Assembly (NCBI GenBank): GCA_963070105.1
Contig: OY718808.1
Coordinates: 9,913,898 to 9,977,897, forward strand
Direction of reading: 5' to 3'
Length of the DNA: 64,000 nucleotides
From: Litomosoides sigmodontis
Taxonomy: Eukaryota; Nematoda; Chromadorea; Rhabditida; Onchocercidae
This document shows, one piece after another, positions 47,023-60,595 of the stretch (within the stretch, counting starts at the first letter, position 1; each line of letters begins with the position of its first letter). The notes under the pieces are model-generated. The model was not told the origin of the DNA, did not search any database, and worked only from the letters and a program-made list of their open reading frames with translations. Position numbers and translations under genes: made by a program.

Positions 47023-50000
47023 TAATTTTGCTTCTTTAAGGGTTTACTGATGAGAGACGATAATAGCAACATTCAGTAACAGACGCATATCTCCACACGT
47101 TGCAAGCGTAAAGTCTTCCTTACTGTATGTCATAATATGACGTGATAAAGGATAGCAAGTGACGCTAACACAAAATGTGGAAATAATTCTTCACGCTGAA
47201 AGCTTATACAATTTGTTAATTCCAATAAGCATTGAGAATGTCTCTTGTGTAGCATGAGAAATGAGATATGTAAAAGGAAGTGAAATAAATCGATCCATTG
47301 CCTTCACGTTAAAATACACCTTTCAAAGTGAAATATTGGATAAGTAAAGAATGAAATTTAATGAAAGGAAAAGAAAAATTTGATGAGATCTTTTTGATGG
47401 ATTGCGACCACTTACGAATATATCTACGCAATATAATTCTTCCATACCTTAAAATTTAAATTAATTAGTACCGTCAGTTCATCATAGCATAAATTTTTGT
47501 TAATTTTATAAATGTGGCTAGCCCTTTTGCTGCTTTAACACAAGTAGCTTGTATTATGAATGACTCAAATGCTTACATGTATGTTGAATGTAACTTGAAA
47601 ATTTTCAAATTTCAATTCATTCTTTTCATCGGGAATTAGGTAAAGAAGTAAGTAGGGCAATAACAAACGTATTGCAAAATGAAATAAGTGGTAGATAAAT
47701 TTTCCTACCACCGGTAGGGAAATGTTTTTGTTCTGATCGGTTGCGGAATGGATAAAAAGTAAGGAAGGAAAGAAGCGAGAAAAGGTAGAAGGAAAAAAGA
47801 GTGAATGGCATGAAACGAATGAAAGAAAAAGGAAAGGAAAATTATCAGTTACAAAGCAAAAAAAGAACAATTTCATTCTCTCATGTTCAGCAAACTTTTA
47901 AACTACTCATAAGCTTCAAGTGCCACATCCTTCAGGCCCGTCTCGACTACTCCGCAACTGTTTTGCTAGGTATAAATACACAAACGTACAAAGTGAGATG
48001 AAATAAATCTCACCATAACAATCATTCGAATGAATAACACTCCATGGTTAATCAGCCAAATTATTCATTGGCTAGACGATTTCTTCTGTTACTGAGAAAA
48101 TTCATGAGAGCGACCTCAGTGGTAAGCCATAACTATTAGAAATGATGAGGCTTTTACCAATTAGTAACACATTATCAGTAATCAAACGGATATGTGGAAA
48201 GCGATTCACAAGTAATAGCAATCGATCTCCTAGCTGGTAGCAATGTTGGTTAAAGCGATGGAAACAACGACAACACATTTACAAAATGCGTTATTCAAGA
48301 AATAAAAAATAAATCAAATTCAAATGAATTTCTTCACTGATCTACAGTTTCCGGCCTATGTAGAATTTGAACGGTTGTACGTCGAAATTTCACTTCCAAC
48401 AATTCCATAAAAATGTAATGATAGTAATAACTTAAACAATTACACTTTTTCACACGTATTAACAAAGTCATGCTAATCTCCAATTTTTCAGTAGTTGAGA
48501 AAACCCAAAAAGAGAAATGGCGGAGGGAAAGGGACAAAAAGAAAACAAGAAAGGGAGAAAAAGAAATCTGAAGTAATGACACTGAAATACTGCCCTAATC
48601 ATTTGTGGAGGAGTATCAATTTCAACCGAGAGCTCCGTGCTTCTCTTCCGAGATCCCTTTCATCCATTTGCACTCGTCGAAAAAACAGTTACTTTACTTG
48701 AGGTTAGCTCCTCAACTGTTATCAGTAAGACGGTACGATACTTGAGTCCTTCTTTTACTAATAGTCCGTGACACACTTAGCTAATTCACCTCCTTTCTCT
48801 TTCTCGTTTTTATTTAACTGAATTTATTCGATTAGTGTATTGTGACAGATCATCCTTCAAATTTTCTTCTATCAAACAAACATGGATAGATAGCTAACAA
48901 ATATCGAATTATCCCCATTTTCACAAAACACAATCAGAAATAAGCCATAAAAGAAATGTCTTGTTCTTAACGGTCTCGAATATTCAGTTAATGCATATTT
49001 ACTAAGTCTTGAAGTAGCAGTGAAATGGATCCCCGAACATCTCAGAAAAGCTAGAATTCCAGAGATTTCAAAATCTCCAATAAGTAGTTGGTGCAGCGAA
49101 AAACCTGAATTATCGATTATTCTTTTAAATTTCAAGTCGGAAAAAATAAATACTTGTACATGAAAAAAACACATGCATAGCAAAGATTAACGAAGTATTC
49201 GTTGTGAAACCTTCAAACGTTTCCTATTCGTTCCCTATTTTCAGTGTTACTACGTCCTTTTTAAATAGAACGGATATGACCAGGTAGATAATACTGCGAT
49301 AAGTTATCGCCCTGACAACTAGTATTATAAGATGGCATCAGACGGAACTATGACTTTCCAATCATTCCGGAATAGCGACAAACTTTTCACTAACTGTTAA
49401 CTTAATACCATTTGAGGTTCTTTCTGTTTAGAAAGTAATGTAGTTCTTGAAAAAAAGTATAAAATTGGGATGAGATGTGAAAAAGAAGAAATGATGATGA
49501 AAAGATAGCGCAGTGCTGCAGGAGGAATGGTATCAACAAATGAATCATCACGACTTCCTTGAAAAAACAATGAAGCACAAGTCAAGCATCACATCGGTAA
49601 ACTATTTCGTACTCACAAGAAACTCGAATTAGCAGGAAAATGAAGTGATAACGATAATTTTGCTGCTGCACACAGGGATAACAAATTTAAAATTGTAATC
49701 TTACACAAAAGCAATTGTAAGTCTCTTTAATTCACTGAGTGGAATTTCAGAATAATTCTACATCTGCGTTTCCCATTCAAAGGTGTTAAATTACAGTAAT
49801 TACTGAAAAGCTGCTCCTTACTAGGTTATTATCTTTCTTCCTCTACCAAAAAGGACTTATTTGTTCGAGCTGTCAAAGTATTATTCAAAAAAATAAAAAA
49901 TCCCTCACAGAAAATTTCTTTCAGTGATAACTTACAGACTAATATTTAACGAACAAATTATTTCAGTTTTTTTTGAGACGAAAGGGGGGAGAAATAGTGA

Positions 50001-50421
50001 GAATTTATTTATTTAGCAGATGGTTTCGTATCAGTGATTCACTGGGAAGAAAAAGTAGGCTCGGTGCTTGAAACGTTTTGAAAAAAGGGAAGAAATAAAA
50101 GAAATTGGAATATTTCGCAGTGAGCCGATTGGATGATAAATGAATAAAGCAAAGAAAACTAATTTTTCTTTGTTGTTTTTCAGATCAGAAATTGGTGGAT
50201 TAAATGAAATAGCAATTAGTAACGAAATCAGTAAACAATTCAACAATAGTAAACGAAATTTTCAAAGTAACTGTGGAATAACTAGCCTACCGCACTGCAC
50301 AACAGTATTGCAATGTACTGCTACAACTGCTAATTATAGCATTCATGGCACTTCCTGAGGGCGTGCATTGTAAGCTACGCGAGAAGCTGCAAACGCGTCA
50401 GTCATCTGAGAGGATCACTCT

Positions 50422-50441
50422 TATCATATCATATCATATCA
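50422..50441. repeat. (TATCA)4 microsatellite
   Basis: Four perfect TATCA units followed by TGTCG. Confidence 0.85.
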
Positions 50442-53400
50442 TGTCGTGATAGAACGAAAAGATAGATGTTTGATGTTGTGATAGGAAGAAAAGACAGATA
50501 TTTGGCAGTTAAATTAAATCTATCACTTTCGATTTAAAATAATTTATGCAACTCATGTTGGGAAATAGATATTAGCGATTCGTTCCCTTTAAAACCGAGT
50601 ATGAATTGAAAGTTAAATTTTGGAAATATTTTCAAGGAAAATGCAATTTATGTATTTCCTCGGGAATCGCATATCTTTTTTCTTAATGAAAATATTTAAT
50701 CAATAATTAAATACTGATCTATTTAACGGAGATTTCGTGTTCCCAAAAAGTTATCACTATGTCATTATCTACAACTTAAGTATTGAGTGCCTAATTGACG
50801 AGCTTATTAAATGGTAGCAACCTAAATTGTTTTACTTTTTGTCAATAGGTATGATGACCTTGTAGCTACAATTTACTGGCTAATGACAGTGATGTTTTGA
50901 AAACCGGTTTACAATTATTCTCAACAATTTCAACAATAACAAAATAATAACTTTTCCTTTACAAGAAAAATTTTGGAGGTAGTTCATTCGAATCTGAAGA
51001 ATTTTTTGCTCAACAATTTTAAAGTAGCAAAGGAAGTGGAGTAATACTGTACTGCCAACAAACGATTTCTTGTGCATCAAAGGAGGCCAAAAGACTCATT
51101 TGGTAAGTGAAAGAAGAAAACACAAAACCAAAAGATAAACAATTGAAAAAAGAGAAAAAGTTGAAAATTGGAAAAAATTAATTGGAATGAATTCGTCTGG
51201 GAATGAATGATTATTTCATTTTTATTTTTTTCTTTTAAAAACGTCATAACATCACTGAGACATCCCTGTACTTCTTGTTATTCAAATTCTATTTAAAAAA
51301 AAAAAGAAAATACGAGATAGGAAAAAGTCAAAATGTGAGATGCTCTATGTATTCAAATATAAGTATGCATTTGTAAAAGTTAGATTAAAGATCTTTTTTG
51401 ATTTATTTTTCTTAAAAATTATCAGTCGCCTTGTGAGTGCTGTGGTAGAAATTCTTCGTCACCTATGACTTTGCTGAGAAGGAGAAGTGAACTGTAAAGA
51501 AATTGAGAAAACACATTCAAACGATTTGGTTTTTTGTCTCTAATATAAATAAAAGTTCTTATTGGAAGATTTTTAAATTTTAATGCAAAACTTACAAAAG
51601 CTCAAACTAAAGGGGATGTTTGAGTATTAGCCCAACTTTCCCCACTAATGCTGACTACTCAGTGACACGATCGATCTAATTTTCAGTTTAAATTGCTAAA
51701 CAAACAACAACAATTCTGTTATCGAGTATAAACAATGCAAAGGGCTTGTTTCTATACCAACTGTTATGTTTTTCCCATTTTTTTTCCTAAACGTCTAAAA
51801 ATTTATCACTTTTTTATCTATCCGATATCTTGTGGATCGCTGGCTAATTGTTGCGACACAAAATATTATTATGCAAAAAGAGGGAAGTCAAAGAAAATCA
51901 CTGGACGGAATATAATTAATTAGAAAATTAAGGAAAGAAATGTACAATCGAATCATTCCTATTTCCTCACCAAAAATTTTTACAGAATTTCAAAATATAA
52001 AATGATCCCAAATATCGCTTGCATATTTCATAATTCTTGTCAAACTGCAAATGTCAATTGCATATTTCATAATTCTTGCCGCAAAAATTTTCTAAAGGAA
52101 TGATGAAATTCACTCATTTGTTTCGCAATGGTTCGTTCCCTCCTCCCTCTACCTCCCGCAATACGATTTCCGTATCAGCCGGGAAATAGTAATTTGTGAA
52201 TAAATCTTGAACTTTTATACTACAAAACGGTTGCACAATAACAGTTATATCATCTAACCTTCGTACCGCAATCCATCATTCCCATTCAACTTAGATCATA
52301 ATGACCTAATTTTTCTCGGTAAAGTTCAGATGTTGTAGCTTCAACTCTAAGAACAGAGTTAACTCTATGTAATCCGATCGTTTCTTAAACGTAAACCATG
52401 GTGAGCAATAAAAGCAAAATGTAATTAGATTACCTAATAATTAAAAATGATAAAATTAAATTATTACTTAAATTAGAGCATTTTCACGCCTAATTAATGG
52501 AGGTAAACTAAACTTAATAAGTTTTTTTTTACCAGCATAACAAATATTTCATAAACTTCTTAACATGGAAGAAATAACACATTGGATGAATATAAAGAAA
52601 AAATAATTTATACGAGTTGATCAAAACGATTTGATCAGATGTTTGTCCGCCCAATATGTATATTTTTTGAGAATTTACACTTAAAACTGTTTCGACACTG
52701 ATGACATTCGATCACCGTCATGTCACTGATCGTTACAGTAATATGATTAATGTACAAGGAATTTCATGAATTCCACACAAAATCAGAAAATTTAACTGGA
52801 AAACCTAACTGTTCAGTGAGAGGCGTAGAATGTTTACTCGAATTTTGCTGCTTAAAATAAACTGAAAACAAAATGAAGGAGAATTTTATGTTTGAATTAT
52901 TTGTCACTAATTAACAGAAGCCAATTCTGAAAAGGTAAGCCTGCACCTCAAAAAAGCAGGATAAAAGAAAAGGTCAATTATCGAAATTAGGAATCAATAA
53001 ATTGTGCATGAAAACAAGAGATATTCATATTTCAAGATTTGTGATCGAATTCGTTGGTAATAAAAGCTTTCATGTTCTAATTTAAGTAGAGATTAATGGA
53101 CTTTAATTTCCGATGATAAAATACCCTAAAGCGTTAAGACGTAGGAGTGAGCGCAAAATTGTTGCAACATTTCCTATAATCTTTCAATAACAGTACTGCG
53201 GAGGACATTAGCTAAACCTATTCATTTCAGTGATATTTCGGAAGCTGAACATCACTGTACTGTTTCCTCCCATCCGATGGCAAAGAGCTATCGGAAGGAA
53301 CAAAAATAATAATCAAAAAAAATGAGTGATGATGACGGTAATGAAAAGAGTGATGATGACTGCTCGTTCTGCTCTGTGCGTTCCTGTCCGTGCGTAGACA

Positions 53401-54313
53401 CGCTGTCCTGAAATTTACATCCGTTGAAGGAAGAAATATATATGGTAAAGGATGTGAACGATTATGACACACTGACGGATAGTGTTTGGCAGAGCTAAAC
53501 GACGTGCGTGATAGAGCGAAGTAGAAGAAATTCATCAAATGGCAACAGTCTATGTTAGAGAGGAAAAGTGAAAAGAAACAAGGAATCAATCAGCAGGTAG
53601 TAAGTATCATAATGGAAATCATTCGGAAATCACACATCTCGTCTCACACGTCAACCGCTCTTCTTCCGCGGTGTTTTTCAGCAGCAAAGAGTTGGGCGGA
53701 ATTCCTTGGTAGTTTAGGAGGAGAAGGGAAAGAAGGATTGCGAAGAGATACTACGAGTAATAATCATCGAGCAGCGAAAGCAGCGCTGCGTAGCAGCCGC
53801 AGCACGCACAAAAGCAATAAATACAGATAGAGAGACGGAAGGTAGGATTGATGAGAGTGAGGACGTCGAGGTGAACTGTCCGTCCGTCATCGTTGTAGTT
53901 GCACTGGCTCCCGTTATCTGTTGTGCACGCACGCTGCATACACCGTGGAAAGTGCAGGGGGTGGGGAATCAGTGAACGATATACTTACTTGCTTTGCATT
54001 CATTAATTACATGTAAATGAAACTTTTCTGAAAAATGAGGGACTGAATTTGTGAGAGGTCAGAAAAAACAAAATAAGAGAGGACGACGGAGAGGAGAAGA
54101 GTGATCGTTCCGGTGAATGCACGAGAGGAGGAAGAGCAAGAGAGGGAGGGAGGAGAGAGGAGGGGAGGGGAGGAGGAGATGTGGAGGAGTGCCGTGCTGT
54201 GCAGTGAGTGGGTAGAAGGTAGAAGAGGGATGGATGATGATGACGATGCCTTATTGAAAAATGTAAACATCTGCGATATAAAGGGAAGTATTATCATCAC
54301 TCCTCCTCCTTGA

Positions 54314-54806
54314 TCAGTTCTTCCACTTGCCACGCAAGCGGTCCATCCCATCCTGCACGTCATTCACGCTTCCAGGAAGCCTGTTAAATAGTACGCGAGA
54401 GGGAACACTTTCGTAGCATAAAAATGACTCCTTCGAGTTTCTGAAAAGGAACAAAGCTTGCCGAAATCTTGAAAGACATTTGTGTTTGATTGAAAACTTT
54501 ACTCGTAAAAGCAAAACTGTAAGAAGCTTAGAAGAAACGAACAATACATTTCTGCAGGGACTTTCTTCTTCCAGGCTTGATGGTAGGGATTAGCTTTTTT
54601 TTGATACCTTAAAATGAATTCCGCAATTTGGGATTTGCAATGAAAATCTGACGTTCTTTCTATAGCTGGTGCTCTATGACCAGTAATTGCCCATTTAGAA
54701 TTTCCAAATTTAAAGCTGAGGGATTCTGGTAGAGGTAATAATGTAGTAGTACCGTGTTGGACAAAGTTTACGACAATGACAAAACAAGCTTTCCCAGTAA
54801 TATTTG
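54314..54806 (-). CDS. 3' end of an unrecognised protein gene (two exons)
   Basis: Two minus-strand exons, 54806-54548 and 54440-54314, flanked by CACTACAG, AAT|GTATTG and CTTTTCAG, join with matching phase 2 and end in TGA. The 127 encoded residues are non-repetitive and protein-like: GKACFVIVVNFVQHGTTTLL, KWAITGHRAPAIERTSDFH, QIAEFILRYQKKANPYHQAW, then NSKESFLCYESVPSRVLFN and DGMDRLRGKWKN at the C-terminus. The first exon begins in phase 1, so upstream exons must exist; I could not identify them in 54.8-57 kb. No family recognised. Phase agreement, two good acceptors and a long stop-free frame without an internal start make coding likely. Confidence 0.5.
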
Positions 54807-57307
54807 CTGTAGTGAAGGAGAAATAATTAAGTTGTAATTAATTGCACGAAATTGAATAAAACTGAGAATGATTTAAAAATTCATTCAAATATGTCACCGT
54901 AAAATGGACAACAATGCAACCAATGAAGAAAGCGCCTGATTGAAGTTCCCCAAAAATTAATTCAACTTTCTCTAAAATTCATACAAATGAACTTAATTTG
55001 CTGAAATTATTTCATTTTTTTCCTTCATTTAAACCGTTGTCATGTCAACCTGACAAATGCATTAGGAAGACAAGTTGGCTTTCGAAATATGACAAGGAAA
55101 CATTGCAGTTTGTTCTCACGGTAATAAATCTACTATCAATTGCTGCTGTGATACAAGTATGATTAGATTCCGGTTGAACGGAATTCTTCCCCTCCTTCCG
55201 AAAGTATTCCATATCGATTCTCCGGTAAAATGAATTGAAATAGGTTCCTGAATCATAAATTAAAACTGGTAGATTACTAACTCAACTTCTCTCTTTTCTG
55301 CATTACCTACTCATGTCGCCCAGTCAATTGGTTGTCAATTAATTTAAAAGACGTCAAATTGTTGGGTGAGCTGAAAAGTGGTCTTTCTTTCCCCACTATT
55401 AATTTATTAAATTGATTATTTTAACTGTAAATAAATCGTGAATGGCAGATGTAGCTCAGTTAATTATTGAGTGTTAGCTTGGTTAATAGAAATGAGTTGA
55501 GAAATTTTCCTAGAATTTGCACAAAACAAAAGCTTTTCAGATATGTGTGACTTTCTTTATCAAAATTTAATTAAATTACTAATCGTCTCTTTCCCTTTCT
55601 TTCACTTTAATAAAATAATAGCAACTGCAAAAAGTAACATTCTAATGTGGGCAGTTCGAAAAGATTGATGACATACGTCTTATGTGCCTAAATATACAAT
55701 TTTCATGACCTTCTCCTTTCCTCTTTCCTCTTTTTTCAAGAAAAACAAAAATGAAGCGTAATTGAGTATGATTTGTTTCATTACTAATTTATTCCGTGCG
55801 GAAATCGGAAATACAGGTCGCAAAATGGGATGAAAAAAAAAGGGATAAAATAGGAGAACACATGAATTATTACTCAAAAATAGACTGCAAGTATGATGTC
55901 ACGTTAAGTTTCGATGTGGGTTATAAGAGTAATTAAGTTACCTCAAAATCAGTCCGTGCAATGAAATTAAAGTATAAATCGGTAATCATAAAGTATTCAT
56001 GTGAAATAGCTTGACTTGCACTGACAGTGCCTTTTTAACCTGCCGCAATTGTCCAATAGCGAATATTTGCAATACAAGAAAATACGAACTGATATTAAAT
56101 CCGTTGCTAATTAAGTACATCACCAAGCAAGTTTGCATTTCGAATTACGCTTGGAAAAGCAATGCGGTATTTTGAGAGAAAACGAAAACAGCTGAAAGCG
56201 CAGACACTTTCGGAAGAAAGAGACAATAGACAGATTGATGAAAAGATGGGCAGGCGACGGACCGAGCGGACTAACCGCTAAAACCAAAATTCTGTCATCA
56301 GGAAAAAGTTATGCCACTAAATTGCTGAAAGAAATTTTTTTTGGAGGGATATCAGTGTGCGACTAATTAATGCTAATTATTCATGTGATACCTCGAGGAG
56401 TGTGGCTCTCGAATCGGTCGTTGAACTGAGATGGAAGGTCGAGTTGCGTATCTCTCCAATCAATATTTTCATATATGTCATTACTTACTGTATGATGCAG
56501 TAATCAGTTGTGTCTCCACAACACTGTAGAGACCTGCAGCAGCAGCACAACTGAGCTTCACGTCATGTCATCTAACGGATGAAATGACAGAGCAATAGTA
56601 AGACAAAAAGAGGAAGTGCTTAATTCATCTAAAAATTTGCTCTTCCACATTTCAGTTCTCTTATTCCTCCGGTAGCAGTCATTGACAGTCGCGCCATTCA
56701 TTCCTCATTAATCATCTCGAAAAGCAATCAGTTCTCCTAGAAAGCCGTGGAAAGATAGCACGCACTATGTTCGCAATTCGAAAATTGGCTTTCCCACGTG
56801 TACTTAAGTGATTGCTATAGATTAGATGGGAAAAAGAATAATTGAAGAATCAGTTTAGACGGAAGTTCTCCACGCGCAATCGCATTCAGACAGTAAAATT
56901 GGCAACAGCAGTAGTGACAATTAGCTAGCTAGTTGCTTATAAAGAGAAAATTTAGTGGAGAAGTGACATAAGAAATGAAAAAGTAGAGGAGGAAGGAATT
57001 CATATATCAGTCTAACTGCTTTATCAGTCCACCTGCTTTATTTACGAGCAGCTGAACATGTCTTTAGGACGAGAAGTATGAGTGAGGGAGGTTAAAGGCA
57101 AAAAGATGAAGCATCAATCAACTCAGCTGGCGGAAACCACGCCGTCTCCTCCTCCGGGAAGAAACTCGTGTTGCCTGCGAACGTTCACGTTCACGGAAAT
57201 CAATCTTAAATTTGATGACGTCGAAGAGACGGACGATATTAGAAGTCCACAATACACTGCCACTACTGCCATTTTTACTAGGGGAGTTCACACACACACA
57301 CACACAC

Positions 57308-57387
<80 letters not shown>

Positions 57388-57816
57388 CAGACAAACGATC
57401 TCCGATCTTAGGAATTCTTTCTGCAGTAGCAGATATTACCTCACAATTTTTTTGCGTCGTCGATGAGTCCCTTCCTCTTCGGTGTGACGAAACACTGCAA
57501 GGCAAGAGCGAGTGTCAGTTTGAGATGCTCTCGTTGGCCAGAAGCAGTACCATCTTCACGTCGTCCGTCCGATGAGAGGCAGCAAGTGTCACTAAATTCG
57601 ATAAGTCTAAGGCACTGATACTGAAAAGAGCGTTTCTACTGAGAGTTAGTCATATGGAACGATAAAGATTTCAACTAACTAAACTAAAATTTAAATTAGT
57701 TTCAAAAGGAAAAAGAAGTTTTGAAAATCAAAGAAACGCAGCATCGAAGTTACTCAGAATAATTTACAGCAGCCGAAAACCTGTACTCAAGCAAAGGCCG
57801 TTCAGTGATCAACTTG
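54807..57816. other. Intergenic or intronic region with CA microsatellite
   Basis: About 3 kb. Upstream exons of the gene ending at 54314 should lie here or beyond; a weak candidate is near 54.9-54.95 kb. The interval 57.05-57.6 kb is GC-richer and contains a long CA repeat. A 39-codon arginine-rich plus frame starts at about 56162 and is not supported. Confidence 0.4.
57289..57385. repeat. (CA)n microsatellite, 97 bp
   Basis: Uninterrupted CA dinucleotides except one CG at 57311-57312. The open frames reading threonine-histidine or cysteine-valine through it are artefacts of the repeat. Confidence 0.98.
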
Positions 57817-57869
57817 CTAATTCATTTTGGAAAGTTCCATGAAACACGTAGCGTGGACAATTAGCCATT

Positions 57870-58389
57870 GTTTGTTGTGTAGAGGGATCGAAATTTTATA
57901 CCGTACAAAAGCAATCATGCACAGGAAGGCGAAAGTAATTAATTTGAAAAGAAGAAAGTTTTGTGTGATTTTTTCGTTTGTAGCAATTGAGGAACGGAAA
58001 ACTCTTAAGTTAAAAAAGGACGGACAAAAGAGACCTGAAAGAAATTCGCTTTGTTTACAGCAGTTGGATGGTGAGATTTTGAAAAGTAAGTTCGAATTTG
58101 GACACTTTAGGAAATGCCTGCCATTCATTCGTTCTACGTTATGTAAATAAGAAGCCATTTGGTATTTCCGATTATTTCGCATTTATCCCACCCTTGTAGT
58201 ATTGAAGAAACGAAGCATTCGTACATAGCTAATTTTGATTCCTTTAAAAAAGAAAAAATTGAAATCACTCACATAAACACAATGGTAGAAAGAAAGGAAG
58301 CGCACCAACTTGGCAAGCACCTACTCGATTCCGAGGATAACCGGTGTTATTACAAGCAGTACATGCGCTCTTTTAACGAGTCCCTTTAA
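57870..58389 (+). CDS. Candidate plus-strand gene end, uncertain
   Basis: Plus-strand open segments 57870-58090 and about 58200-58389 are separated by a GTAAGT donor (58087) and acceptors TTGTAG or TTGAAG (about 58199-58207). The second ends HLLDSEDNRCYYKQYMRSF...SL then TAA, and looks protein-like. The first is lysine-rich (RKAKVINLKRRK). Only the weaker TTGAAG acceptor keeps frame. A 121-codon antisense open frame covers the same DNA. I regard the last exon as plausible and the rest as doubtful. Confidence 0.25.
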
Positions 58390-60267
58390 TCAAAACGGGA
58401 AGGCTGTTCATAATTTGATTTTTTTTTACACTTTTTGCTCCCTAATCCCTAAGCCGCTTCCTCCTGCAAATTAATTCATTCATTTCAACCTAGCCACTTT
58501 TCCATACTCAGCTCTCCGGAGAAGCCGTAGACAATTGCTCGGGAACACTTTCTTCCATCTCCAGCTACTTCCATCTCCTGCTCTCCCACTAAAGCATGGA
58601 AAATGTTCCTCCAATTCGTACACACACACACACACACACACAGCCACAAATTGAAATGAATAAATTTTCGAGGAGGAAAAAGGAAATTTGGCAGTAACAA
58701 TTGTCATATTGTCATTTTCAATGAATCATTTAGGCATTGTTTGAATGCACAAAAAATTCACTCTCTAAAAATGTCGATAATCAGCGGCAAACGAAAAATG
58801 AAATGAAAATGCTGCTGACGAAAGGGGGAAAATTGGAGGGATGAAGCAAATGCTTTGGTGGAACTCGCACTTTCAAATTAAAATTTACCAATCTACTTCA
58901 CTAATTTATTCTGCTTGTTTACATCATAAGTCCTATGCTTCCCTGTTCCTAAATCTAAATTCATTTATGTTTGTTTGCCCGTAATATTTTCCATATATTT
59001 AACAATTAAATACTTTCCAACCGCTACTAATTTACTTCAAAATTCAAGGTCAATCTCTTTTCAAAAATGAAATGTGCTTCAAGCTGTGGGCAATGTTCAC
59101 TCATCCAATCTTATTATATTCTTTGAGAGGAAGGGAAAACGGGGGAAGAGAGAGAAAGGAAGAAGGAAAAATGGAGATAATTTTTAATTTTGACACAAAT
59201 TCCGAGTGAGTGCAATCTTCTCAAATATGACACGGTTCATTTCATTCACAGCATCACACTTCCTCCGCCTCGGAAACATCCATCGCGTTCTTCTGGCTCT
59301 AATTAATTATTTAGGTTAATTAAAGGAAGATGACTGTTTTTGTTCTGCAGGGATATCCACCATTCATTTATTACTGGTCGTAAAATGGTTATGAAGCAAA
59401 AATTTTATCGAAGCTGATTACTGCTAATTGCTTCTTCATCCACCAGCAGCAATGGCTTTCGAAATTTCCTTATCGATTGTAAAAGATTATTAATACGGAT
59501 TCAAGGCTCAGTAACTGCTTGTCTTTCACTTAACCCAGCAATTTATTTCTTCATTTATTTCGCATTTTTAAAAGAGAGAAACTACTATTTCAGCATAAGC
59601 TCGCCAATCAGTTGCATTTTAGGATGAATTAGGCTCGATAGGAAACGTTCAAAGGTGCGACATGACAGGACGAATTAAGTGATATGTTGAGTGGTTGGGC
59701 AGCATTTGTCACCATTAATGTCATATTTGCGCACATGTATGTTTAAGTTAAGCATCATCAGTTGCTATGTAGCCAGTGCTTGGCTAGCGTTTATCCAGCA
59801 CTGCAAACTGGGATATGCCGGGAATTAGCTGTGCGATCCTTTTTTGAAGAGACTTTAGCTCTTTAACAACTTCACAACTAATTTTAATTCATTAAGAGTA
59901 AATCGTATGAAAAAGAAGGCTAATACGAATAAACGTTAAAAGGAAATAAGTGGTTACGCTTAGCGGCAAAACGAATGTTTCACGTAAAAAAGAGGCAGTA
60001 GAACAACATACGTTTTTCCTTCTTAAAACTCCTTCAGCATAAGTTTCACTTCTGCACCACCATTTCATCAAAAAAGTGCGAGGACTTTTCTGTGGGGTGC
60101 AGGATGCAAAGAAAGAAGACAAAAGTTTAATTAGCACACTATTAAGATATTAGGAAGAACGCTTTCTTCCTACGTAAGGTTTTTTGCCAATCTAAATTGG
60201 GTAAGGGGCTTGCTGGCTTGCAAAACCATAAGAGTAAAATGTCGGCTATCAACGATTGGTACGTCTA
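58390..60267. other. Intergenic, AT-rich
   Basis: No supported gene. Contains a short (CA)11 tract at 58620-58642 and a GA-rich stretch near 59.13-59.17 kb. Confidence 0.5.
58620..58642. repeat. (CA)11 microsatellite
   Basis: Eleven perfect CA units after GTA. Confidence 0.95.
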
Positions 60268-60429
60268 TCAATAAAGAAACCTCAGCAAAATTGATAATAT
60301 CCGTTTTTCTAATGACAAGATTTTGTTGTAGAATTCAAGAGAAAATTTTTTCAAGGAAATTTTTTCTTTAATTTCCATAGAGAAAATCCTAGTTAAAATA
60401 AAATCGAGCTTTTCAAAAATTAAATGATA

Positions 60430-60595
60430 AAAGGAAGAGAGCTGTGACGACTGACGCTGATGATGTGATGACGGGGGTGGTGATTGTTGTCGACTAGGAA
60501 ATTCACGTATGAACTGTTGGATGGTTGGTGGTTTCGCAGGAACGGAAGAGATGAGCGCAAAAGGGTTTTCAGGTGAAGGCGATAATAATATCATT
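60430..60595 (-). CDS. Candidate P/Q/S-rich exon
   Basis: A minus-strand frame preceded by a long pyrimidine tract and ACGAG acceptor at about 60596 reads SPSPENPFALISSVPAKPPT, then QQFIREFPSRQQSPPPSSHH and QSSQLSS. Composition resembles the disordered parts of a transcriptional regulator, and it lies on the same strand downstream of the polyglutamine exon at the right edge, so it could be its next exon. No strong donor is visible at the left end; the end given is approximate. Confidence 0.3.

Larger units (their letters stand above)
43678..54313. other. Gene-poor region, possibly long 5' introns of the BAH gene
   Basis: About 10.6 kb, AT-rich with many low-complexity tracts, including a TATCA repeat at 50422-50441. 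The only coding-like segment is 46876-47022. From 53.6 to 54.3 kb the base composition becomes GC- and purine-rich, as near a promoter. No other exon chain could be supported. Confidence 0.4.

Noticed and set aside
54473..54488. Short match to the 5' end of a nematode microRNA (TGAAAGACAT, on the plus strand)
   Set aside because: Only ten bases match and no hairpin is visible; it lies in the intron between the two supported exons.
55445..55510. tRNA-like 5' half (GCAGATGTAGCTCAGTT)
   Set aside because: Resembles a D arm, but there is no anticodon stem, T arm or closing acceptor stem.
57082..57505. Threonine-histidine and cysteine-valine repeat open frames
   Set aside because: Produced by the CA microsatellite in several frames on both strands.
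57817..58182. 121-codon minus-strand open frame
   Set aside because: Overlaps antisense a plus-strand candidate with donor and acceptor sites; composition is that of AT-rich non-coding DNA.
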